From assembly GCA_015068055.1 (NCBI GenBank), contig SVLG01000060.1, forward strand, positions 1 to 11,399: a DNA stretch of 11,399 nucleotides, read 5' to 3'. The translations under genes and the position numbers were made by a program. Numbering within the stretch: position 1 is the stretch's first letter; each line of letters begins with the position of its first letter. The DNA is from Oscillospiraceae bacterium (GTDB lineage Bacteria > Bacillota_A > Clostridia > Oscillospirales > Oscillospiraceae). The notes beneath the pieces are model-generated. The model worked only from the letters and a program-made list of their open reading frames with translations. It did no database searches and had not been told where the DNA came from. Positions 6,769 through 11,399 of this stretch are shown piece after piece.

Positions 6769-7863
6769 GTCTATATAATAAGCTACCAACAGATCCACGC
6801 AGGCCCCGTAGCTCTGCATACCCCGATCATCGCCGTAGGTTTCCAGAAAGGCCTCGTAGATCTTGTTGCTGGCTTCCTGCACCGGGGTATCAAACTGCTT
6901 CCAGTAGGCATTATGAGCGTTGAGATCCAAGCGAGCCTCCGGGCAGATGCGCTCATACTGGGCATGCCAGGCATCGTAATCGGCCTTGTGCAAAGCGTTG
7001 CCCAGATATATGTAGGCCATCAGCGCCGCGGAATACATATAATCCACATCGTCGCTCTCCATGCTGCTGAGTACCGCCACAAAATTGGCCTCATCCTCAG
7101 ACGCCACCCCCCGTTGGTGGGCCAGTTCATGGGCAATGGTGGCCGGGAGCTGGCAATGGGAGGAGTGTACATTGAGGTTGGCTTCCGCCGTAAAGGGGCA
7201 GAATACGCCGGTGCAGTCGACATAACTAAGTATTATGGAAAACATTATCGGCTTTGCATGAAGGTTCGGCCCCGCAAGGCAGGGAAATTTTTTCACCACG
7301 CCGGTGTAAAGAGTCGCAGACTTATCAAAGAGGACACGCTCCGGCTGGGCATAGAGCCCCGCCTCGTTCCGGACAACCTGGGGAGCTGTCTCATTGACCA
7401 CGTCCACAAAGTACGCGGTGACCTTTTCCAGCTCCGCTGTGCTGATATCCCGGGCATAAATGCCGCTCTGCTCCTGAAAACTGTCAGCATAGTAATACAC
7501 CCCCCACCAGAGGCAAAAAAGGCCAAAGACGGAGGCAAGGATGCTTCCCAGCGTAACGGCCCAACGGTAAAGCCCCCACCAGTCCCCCGGCCGCTTCACA
7601 AAATGCAGCACCAGCTGCACAAAGAAGCACACAAGCGCCGCGATGCCCAGCACCACCAGTAACTCCGCCACCGAGAAGGGAAAAACATCATAGAGCCGCC
7701 CGGCAAAGCGGTGCCACGGCCGCACCAGTGTCTCCGAAAGGTGGTTCATCCACCCCCTGTTCTCCCGCGTCAGGAAATACACGCCAATCCAGAGGAGGGA
7801 TGCCAGCAGCACAGCAAGCCGAAGCGGACACAGTTTATTCTGTTTTCTCTCTTTGGTAATCAT
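6760..7863 (-). CDS. DUF3810 membrane protein with HExxH metallopeptidase-like motif
   Basis: 367 residues. Three hydrophobic segments at the N-terminus: about 14-31, 63-89 and 101-126. The rest is a soluble domain carrying TIAHELAHQRGVASEDEAN (243-260). HELAH (245-249) with a downstream E256 or E258 is the arrangement of a zinc metallopeptidase, and fits DUF3810, whose substrates are unknown to me. The topology suggests the catalytic domain lies on one face of the membrane, most likely outside. The ATG at 7863 has no Shine-Dalgarno sequence; a strong -10 box ends only 7 bases before it, so a leaderless mRNA is predicted. The C-terminus YYIDKL and stop fall in the heptamer repeat. It lies downstream of the rplT terminator and looks independently expressed. 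Confidence 0.85.
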   Translation of the reverse strand: MITKERKQNKLCPLRLAVLLASLLWIGVYFLTRENRGWMNHLSETLVRPWHRFAGRLYDVFPFSVAELLVVLGIAALVCFFVQLVLHFVKRPGDWWGLYRWAVTLGSILASVFGLFCLWWGVYYYADSFQEQSGIYARDISTAELEKVTAYFVDVVNETAPQVVRNEAGLYAQPERVLFDKSATLYTGVVKKFPCLAGPNLHAKPIMFSIILSYVDCTGVFCPFTAEANLNVHSSHCQLPATIAHELAHQRGVASEDEANFVAVLSSMESDDVDYMYSAALMAYIYLGNALHKADYDAWHAQYERICPEARLDLNAHNAYWKQFDTPVQEASNKIYEAFLETYGDDRGMQSYGACVDLLVAYYIDKL

Positions 7864-7870
7864 GGAAGCT

Positions 7871-7899
7871 ATTATATAAAAAAATTCCCGTCTTGTGAA
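7871..7899 (-). promoter_or_regulatory. Predicted promoter of the DUF3810 gene, inside the rplT terminator
   Basis: On the minus strand, TTCACA (7899-7894; five of six consensus bases), 17-bp spacer, perfect TATAAT (7876-7871). Seven bases, AGCTTCC, separate the -10 from the ATG, so the A of ATG is at or next to +1. The -35 spans the loop and the spacer covers one arm and the T-tract of the terminator. Confidence 0.65.
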
Positions 7900-7913
7900 G
7901 ACGGGAATTTTTT
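7879..7913 (-). terminator. Terminator of infC-rpmI-rplT
   Basis: Stem of up to 16 bp: AAAAAATTCCCGTCTT (7879-7894) against AAGACGGGAATTTTTT (7898-7913), 3-base loop. The minus-strand copy has GC core followed by T7. It lies 10 bases after the rplT stop. The A and T tracts make it symmetric, so it could work in both directions. Confidence 0.92.
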
Positions 7914-7923
7914 GTCAGTTCAA

Positions 7924-8274
7924 TCAGAGGGCCTTGACCTTCTCGCAGAGAGCGGTGAAGGCAGCGGGCTCATGGATAGCCATCTCAGAGAGCATCTTGC
8001 GGTTCATGTCGATGCCGCTCTTCTTGAGGCCGTGCATGAAGGTGGAGTAGTTCATGCCGTTCAGCTTGCAGGCAGCGCTGATACGGGTGATCCACAGCTG
8101 ACGGAAGTCACGCTTCTTGAGCTTACGGCCGACGTAAGCGTAACGGCCGGACTTCATCATCTGCTGGTTAGCCATCTTATAATGACGGGACTTGTTGCCC
8201 CAGTAACCCTTGGCGAGACCAAGGATCTTATTTCTTCTCTTGCGCGTCATCATCGCGCCCTTAACTCTGGCCAT
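7924..8274 (-). CDS. rplT: 50S ribosomal protein L20
   Basis: 116 residues, full length. It begins [30 protein letters not shown] and contains [31 protein letters not shown], both L20 signatures. It binds 23S rRNA early in large-subunit assembly. In Bacillus and E. coli it also represses its own operon by binding the mRNA. AGGAGG precedes the ATG; rpmI ends 14 bases upstream. Last gene of the operon, followed by a strong terminator. Confidence 0.98.
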   Translation of the reverse strand: MARVKGAMMTRKRRNKILGLAKGYWGNKSRHYKMANQQMMKSGRYAYVGRKLKKRDFRQLWITRISAACKLNGMNYSTFMHGLKKSGIDMNRKMLSEMAIHEPAAFTALCEKVKAL

Positions 8275-8288
8275 GTTTCAAAACCTCC

Positions 8289-8492
8289 TTATTTGTACGG
8301 GATCATGCGCTTGATGGTGGGGGCGGTGGTGCTGTCGGCGTAAGCAGCCTGACGCAGCCCTCTCTTGCGCTTGGTGGTTTTGCCGTGGCCATTGAGCAGG
8401 TGGCTCTTGTAGGCGTGGGCACGCTTGACCTTACCGGAAGCGGTGAGCTTGAATCTCTTCTTAGCGCCGCTGTGAGACTTGAGTTTCGGCAT
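8289..8492 (-). CDS. rpmI: 50S ribosomal protein L35
   Basis: 67 residues, full length and very basic: [24 protein letters not shown] at the start, [17 protein letters not shown] in the middle, as in all L35. AAAGGAG precedes the ATG and overlaps the infC stop region, with 15 bases between the two genes. Middle gene of the conserved infC-rpmI-rplT order. Confidence 0.98.
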   Translation of the reverse strand: MPKLKSHSGAKKRFKLTASGKVKRAHAYKSHLLNGHGKTTKRKRGLRQAAYADSTTAPTIKRMIPYK

Positions 8493-8507
8493 GACGGTTT
8501 ATCTCCT

Positions 8508-9044
8508 TTACTTTTTGTTAGACTGTTTGTCCGGGGCCTTGGGAGAAAGGAACATGGACATATTGCGACCTTCCAGCTTGGGGTTCTTATCCATCGTGGC
8601 AATTTCCTTGCATTCGTCGGCAAAGCGCATCAGCAGAACTTCACCGATGTTGGTGTGGGCCATCTCTCTGCCACGGAAGCGGATGGTGACCTTCAGGCGG
8701 TCGCCTTCCTGGAGGAACTTCTGACCATTCTTCAGCTTGGTGAGGAAGTCGTTATCACCGATGGAGGGAGACATGCGGATCTCCTTGATCTCGATAACGT
8801 GCTGGTTTTTGCGGGCTTCCTTTTCCTTCTTGGCCTGCTCGAAGCGGAACTTGCCGTAGTCCATGATCTTGCACACAGGGGGTTTGGCCTGCGGAGAGAT
8901 CATAACCAGGTCCATTTCCTGTTCTTCAGCGACGGCCAGGGCGGCCTCGCTGGTCATGATGCCCAGCTGTTCACCGGTCTCGCTGATAAGGCGAACTTCG
9001 GGAACCTGAATTTCTTCGTTGATCAGATGAGTCTGGCTTGCGAT
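8508..9044 (-). CDS. infC: Translation initiation factor IF-3, probable AUC start
   Basis: Binds the 30S subunit, prevents premature 50S joining and checks start-codon selection. From the ATC at 9044 it has 178 residues (E. coli has 180). The N-domain has LINEEIQVPEVRLI and GEQLGIM; the IF-3 signature KPPVCKIMDYGKFRFEQ follows, then the C-domain KEIRMSPSIGDNDF and RFRGREMAHTNIG. No ATG is available. A TTG at 9050 lies only 2-3 bases after GGAGGT, too close, whereas the ATC at 9044 lies 8 bases after it. Many bacteria start infC with AUU, AUC or AUA for self-control, so ATC is preferred. The open frame runs further upstream (to 9152) but through the leader hairpins and is not coding. First gene of the operon. 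Confidence 0.93.
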   Translation of the reverse strand: MASQTHLINEEIQVPEVRLISETGEQLGIMTSEAALAVAEEQEMDLVMISPQAKPPVCKIMDYGKFRFEQAKKEKEARKNQHVIEIKEIRMSPSIGDNDFLTKLKNGQKFLQEGDRLKVTIRFRGREMAHTNIGEVLLMRFADECKEIATMDKNPKLEGRNMSMFLSPKAPDKQSNKK

Positions 9045-9052
9045 GGTCAAGC

Positions 9053-9058
9053 ACCTCC
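9053..9058 (-). promoter_or_regulatory. infC: Ribosome binding site that fixes the infC start
   Basis: GGAGGT on the minus strand (9058-9053). Spacing is 2 bases to the TTG at 9050 and 8 bases to the ATC at 9044; only the latter is near the optimum. Confidence 0.8.
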
Positions 9059-9099
9059 AAACAAAAATTGTCCTTGCCGCGCACGGCGGCTTTTCTCCC

Positions 9100-9134
9100 A
9101 AAAATGCGAAAAGCGGATACACAGCCGTATCCGC
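9100..9134 (-). terminator. Attenuator-like terminator in the infC leader
   Basis: Minus strand: perfect 8-bp stem GCGGATAC/GTATCCGC (9134-9127 with 9120-9113), 6-base loop, followed by TTTTCGCATTTTT (9112-9100). It lies upstream of infC within the operon's own transcript, so it would be conditional rather than a gene end. Confidence 0.65.
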
Positions 9135-9242
9135 ACAAAGAGACCCCCGCAAGGAGGATGTTCACTCTTGACCACGGCCTGCTCCTACGGCAGCCGGGTG
9201 AGGTCGGATACGAACCGAGCCTACTTCATTTTCAGCCTTGTT

Positions 9243-9271
9243 ATAGTAACAGTTTCCCCGCAATTTGTCAA
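9243..9271 (-). promoter_or_regulatory. Predicted promoter of infC-rpmI-rplT
   Basis: Perfect TTGACA (9271-9266), 17-bp spacer, TACTAT (9248-9243; four of six consensus bases). Expected start near 9236. It begins one base after the hairpin that follows deoC. Confidence 0.7.
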
Positions 9272-9272
9272 G

Positions 9273-9299
9273 GGGGCGTGAAGGTTTTTTTCACGCCCC
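9273..9299 (-). terminator. deoC: Hairpin after deoC, weak terminator
   Basis: Perfect 10-bp stem GGGGCGTGAA/TTCACGCCCC (9299-9290 with 9282-9273), 7-base loop, 12 bases after the deoC stop. No T-tract follows on the minus strand; the infC -35 follows instead. Termination may be incomplete, or the hairpin may only protect the mRNA end. Confidence 0.5.
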
Positions 9300-9311
9300 G
9301 CAGCACTTTTT

Positions 9312-9977
9312 TCAGTAGCCCTGACCTTCCTGGCCCATGGCAATTTTCACGATGCGGCTGGTGCCGAGACGGTCAGCGCCCAGCTCAATGAAGCGCACGG
9401 CATCGTCCAGCGAGGAGATACCGCCGGCCGCCTTGACCTTCACATGGGGGGCGCAGTGGGCACGCATCAGAGCCACGTCATCAAAAGTGGCGCCGCCGGT
9501 GGAAAAGCCGGTGGAGGTCTTGATATAGTCCGCACCGCTCTCACTGACGATCTCGCACATCATGCGCTTTTCATCGTCGGTCAGGAGGCAGCACTCGATA
9601 ATAACCTTCAGAATTTTATCGCCGCAGGCGCTCTTAACGCGCTTGATCTCGTCCAGAAGATCGGCGCGGCAGCCATCCTTCACCATGCCAAGGTTGACAA
9701 CCATGTCGATCTCATCGGCACCGCAGCGGATGGCGTCATCCGCTTCAAAGGCCTTGGTACGGGCGGTGGAATAGCCATTGGGGAAACCGATGACGGTGCA
9801 GAGGGTAAGCTTGTCGCCCACATAGCGTCTGGCGCCGGACAGATGGGCCGAAGGGATACAGACGCTGGCCACACCGTAGCGGATACCCTGATCGCAAAGA
9901 GTACGGATCTCCTGGGCCGTGCAGTCGGTCCGGAGCAAAGTATGATCGCAGCGGGCAAGAATGTCACGAAGTTCCAT
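9312..9977 (-). CDS. deoC: Deoxyribose-phosphate aldolase
   Basis: Class I aldolase that splits 2-deoxyribose-5-phosphate into acetaldehyde and glyceraldehyde-3-phosphate in deoxynucleoside breakdown. 221 residues, the usual length. Visible family parts: CDHTLL (10-15), VIGFPNGYS (62-70), ADEIDMVVNLG (87-97) with the conserved Asp, ADYIKTSTGF (149-158) with Schiff-base Lys 153, and KVKAAGGI (180-187) with the second active-site Lys 182. The ATG at 9977 is preceded by AAGGAAG; the open frame runs upstream to 10082 but this part contains the promoter and lacks similarity. No other deo gene is next to it in the window. It is divergent from the SSB-like gene. Confidence 0.97.
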   Translation of the reverse strand: MELRDILARCDHTLLRTDCTAQEIRTLCDQGIRYGVASVCIPSAHLSGARRYVGDKLTLCTVIGFPNGYSTARTKAFEADDAIRCGADEIDMVVNLGMVKDGCRADLLDEIKRVKSACGDKILKVIIECCLLTDDEKRMMCEIVSESGADYIKTSTGFSTGGATFDDVALMRAHCAPHVKVKAAGGISSLDDAVRFIELGADRLGTSRIVKIAMGQEGQGY

Positions 9978-10038
9978 ATGGCTTTGCTTCCTTTCTATAA
10001 AAACAAAATAGTGTTCAAGTATTCTGCAGCCAGCGCAT

Positions 10039-10067
10039 ATTGTATCACATAGCTGTGTCTTTGCCAA
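10039..10067 (-). promoter_or_regulatory. deoC: Predicted promoter of deoC
   Basis: Minus strand: TTGGCA (10067-10062), 17-bp spacer, TACAAT (10044-10039) with an extended -10 TGA directly before it. Expected start near 10032, leader about 55 nt. The -35 is nearly palindromic (TTGCCAA on the plus strand); a TTGCCA at 10061 could serve the divergent gene, but I see no good -10 at the right distance for it. Confidence 0.6.
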
Positions 10068-10102
10068 GCCTGAGCTTAACATTTGATACGATGAGGTGTA
10101 CT

Positions 10103-10708
10103 ATGGACGAATTTTTCAGCAGCAATCTGGTAAGTCTTATTGGTCTCCCCTGCGCCATTCCCGCCTTTTCCCACGAGAGTCGTCGGGAGCTATTCTATAC
10201 CTTTCCCCTGCGCATTGACCGGCTCTCCGGTTATTCAGACCGCCTCAACATCATCGTCCGGCAGGAGATGTTGGCCGAGCTGTCCCAATGTGCCGGCGGT
10301 TACGTTCACATCGGTGGCGAACTTCGTTCTTTCAACAACCGCAGCGGCGTGGGCAGTCGTCTGGTGATTACAGTGTTTGCCAAGGAGATTTCCGCAGCGG
10401 AGGAAAGCTGGGAAAACAGCGTAGAGCTGGCCGGTACAATCTGCAAGCCACCCACCCTGCGCCAGACACCGCTGGGGCGGGAAATCTGCGATATATTGCT
10501 GGCTGTAAATCGTCGCTACGGCCGCAGCGACTACCTTCCCTGCATCACATGGGGACAGAACGCCAGACTGGCCTCCCAGCTGCAGGTAGGCGATCGCCTC
10601 GTGCTGCTGGGCCGGCTCCAGAGCCGGGAATACATAAAGAATGTGGATGGCGAGGCCCTGCGCCGCACAGCCTTTGAGGTATCCATCAACGAGCTGCAGC
10701 GGCTGTAA
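10103..10708 (+). CDS. SSB-like protein with two OB-type domains
   Basis: 201 residues. The C-terminal half (about 105-201) is a single-stranded-DNA-binding OB fold of the SSB family: VELAGTICKPPTLRQTPLGREICDILLAVNR and YLPCITWGQNARLASQLQVGDRLVLLGRLQSREY. The N-terminal half (about 8-97) repeats a similar pattern (GLPCAIPAFSHESRRELFYTFPLRIDRLSG, then GGELRSFNNRSG and LVITVFAKEI), suggesting a second OB domain. I know such double-domain proteins from Clostridia. It lacks the acidic DDDIPF-type tail that housekeeping SSB uses to recruit repair proteins, ending NELQRL. It is thus probably a secondary SSB of unknown role. The ATG at 10103 follows GAGGTG; the frame extends to 10040 but overlaps the deoC promoter. 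Confidence 0.85.
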   Translation: MDEFFSSNLVSLIGLPCAIPAFSHESRRELFYTFPLRIDRLSGYSDRLNIIVRQEMLAELSQCAGGYVHIGGELRSFNNRSGVGSRLVITVFAKEISAAEESWENSVELAGTICKPPTLRQTPLGREICDILLAVNRRYGRSDYLPCITWGQNARLASQLQVGDRLVLLGRLQSREYIKNVDGEALRRTAFEVSINELQRL

Positions 10709-10711
10709 GAC

Positions 10712-10741
10712 AAAAGCTGCCCCGCAGAAAGCGGAGCAGCT
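10712..10741 (-). terminator. Terminator of ftsZ, possibly shared with the SSB-like gene
   Basis: AGCTGC + CCGC (10715-10720, 10722-10725) pairs with GCGG + GCAGCT (10731-10734, 10736-10741) around one C/A mismatch, 5-base loop. On the minus strand it ends in TTTT (10715-10712), the first T being the last paired base, then GTCTT. On the plus strand TTTTT comes only after eight more bases, so termination is better for ftsZ. Confidence 0.75.
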
Positions 10742-10752
10742 GTCAGGCATTT

Positions 10753-11399
10753 TTACTTGTTGTTGAATATCTTGAAGATGGTGTCAAAGGGATCCTCGCT
10801 GTCAGAAGCGGGGGCACTGGCTTCGGGAGCGGCGGCAGCCTTCTCCACGGCATCGCTGAAGAGGGTGGTATCCAGATCCTCTTCCTCCTCAAAGACCATA
10901 CGGGCAGCCGCGCTGGTCTTGTGGGCAGCGGGCTTCTTCTCGCTCTTGTCCTCAAAGCCGGTAGCAATGACGGTGACCACAATCTCATCCTCCAGAGAGT
11001 CGTCGAAGGAGGCACCGAAGATGATGTTGGCGTCGGGGTTGGCCGCTTCCTGCACCAGGGTAGCGGCGGCTTCCACATCTTCCAGACCCATTTCCATGGA
11101 GCCGGTGATGTTGATCAGCACGCCATGGGCCCCGTCGATGCTGGTCTCCATCAGAGGAGAGGAGACGGCCATGCGGGCGGCTTCCTCGGCCTTGCCCTTG
11201 CCGGCGGCGCGGCCCACGCCCATGTGGGCCATACCGGCGTTCTTCATGATGGCGGTGACATCAGCAAAGTCCAGATTGATGAAACCCGTGCTCTTGATAA
11301 GGCCGGAGATGCTGGAGACGGCCTTGATAAGGACGTCATCGGCGATCTCAAAGGCGTTGGCCAGAGTGACCTTCTCGGGGCTTGCATACTTCAGTCGGT
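10753..11399 (-). CDS. ftsZ: Cell division protein FtsZ, 3' part (start beyond right edge)
   Basis: Tubulin-like GTPase that forms the division ring. 214 residues are present, open to the right edge. They start RLKYASPEKVTLANAFEIADDVL and include the T7 loop INLDFADV (40-47), which supplies the catalytic Asp residues to the neighbouring subunit, then MKNAGMAHMGVGRAAG, the C-terminal domain (LMETSIDGAHGVLINITG; ANIIFGASFDDSLEDEIVVTVIATGF) and a linker of about 50 residues rich in Ala, Glu and Ser. The tail is DPFDTIFKIFNNK; the canonical conserved peptide (D-x-P-x-F-L-R type), which binds FtsA, SepF, ZapD or EzrA, is not recognisable. The GTPase core upstream is outside the window. Confidence 0.96.
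   Translation of the reverse strand, partial: RLKYASPEKVTLANAFEIADDVLIKAVSSISGLIKSTGFINLDFADVTAIMKNAGMAHMGVGRAAGKGKAEEAARMAVSSPLMETSIDGAHGVLINITGSMEMGLEDVEAAATLVQEAANPDANIIFGASFDDSLEDEIVVTVIATGFEDKSEKKPAAHKTSAAARMVFEEEEDLDTTLFSDAVEKAAAAPEASAPASDSEDPFDTIFKIFNNK

Larger units (their letters stand above)
9045..9236 (-). ncRNA. infC operon leader RNA, candidate L20-type attenuator
   Basis: About 190 nt between the predicted start point (near 9236) and infC, with no credible ORF. Minus-strand order: CGTATCCG (9212-9205) within a small TCGG/CCGA hairpin; an imperfect long hairpin from GACC (about 9205-9202) to GGTC, with GGC/GCC and TGC/GCA stems; the terminator-like hairpin at 9134-9100; a GCCGC/GCGGC hairpin (9090-9076); the Shine-Dalgarno. 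CGTATCCG is exactly complementary to CGGATACG in the 5' arm of the terminator-like stem, allowing an alternative, anti-terminating fold. Bacillus subtilis controls this operon by L20-dependent attenuation of such a leader; whether this leader belongs to that RNA family is inferred from position and logic. Confidence 0.6.

Noticed and set aside
6913..7662. Plus-strand ORF of 249 codons opposite the DUF3810 gene
   Set aside because: It is antisense to a gene with clear membrane segments and an HExxH motif, and it has no recognisable domain or ribosome site.
9202..9217. tRNA T-arm-like hairpin (UCGG-UUCGUAU-CCGA) on the minus strand
   Set aside because: The loop lacks the invariant A58 and no acceptor, D or anticodon arms can be built around it; also no T-box motif is present. 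It is better seen as part of the infC leader.
9158..9391. Plus-strand ORF starting ATG right after AAGGAGG
   Set aside because: The spacing from AAGGAGG to ATG is zero, and the ORF runs antisense through the infC leader, its promoter, the deoC hairpin and the deoC end; the AAGGAGG is better explained as the complement of a leader motif.
10061..10089. Promoter for the SSB-like gene starting at TTGCCA
   Set aside because: At 17 bases the -10 would be TGATAC, with only two consensus matches; TACGAT is at 20 bases. The gene must have a promoter near here, but I cannot point to it.

Overview
This window looks like ordinary chromosomal core DNA from an anaerobic Firmicute of class Clostridia, probably near the Oscillospiraceae. 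That placement is inferred from gene content: MurT/GatD, a COG4866/DUF2156 protein, a double-OB SSB-like protein and DUF3810, together with fairly GC-rich coding and strong Shine-Dalgarno sites. There was no database comparison. I see no phage, insertion sequence, CRISPR array, rRNA or tRNA.

Layout. (1) 1-1256: 3' part of a uracil permease, ended by a strong terminator. (2) 1299-3453: a rightward unit with its own promoter, encoding a family-4 uracil-DNA glycosylase, a DUF2156 protein and a GNAT acetyltransferase. (3) 3425-3763: a small leftward GIY-YIG gene whose 3' end overlaps the GNAT gene. Its promoter lies back-to-back with the next one. (4) 3814-6689: a rightward operon murT-gatD-nadE, covering lipid II amidation and NAD synthesis. 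(5) 6693-6768: an inverted repeat built of 7-bp units, between convergent genes. (6) 6760-7863: a leftward DUF3810 membrane protein with an HExxH motif, apparently expressed from a leaderless promoter inside the preceding terminator. (7) 7879-9271: the leftward translation operon infC-rpmI-rplT, with promoter, a ~190-nt leader carrying an attenuator-like hairpin, and a terminator. (8) 9312-9977: leftward deoC. (9) 10103-10708: rightward double-OB SSB-like gene. (10) 10753-11399: 3' part of a leftward ftsZ.

The most notable points are these. GatD has Gly where the family has its catalytic Cys, and its gene sits between murT and an ammonia-dependent NAD synthase gene. The infC leader has two mutually exclusive pairings, consistent with L20-type attenuation, and infC has a probable AUC start. 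The DUF3810 promoter has its -35 box in the loop of the rplT terminator. The heptamer inverted repeat supplies the DUF3810 stop codon. I found no wholly new multi-gene system; the candidates for novelty are the GatD lesion and the small regulatory structures.
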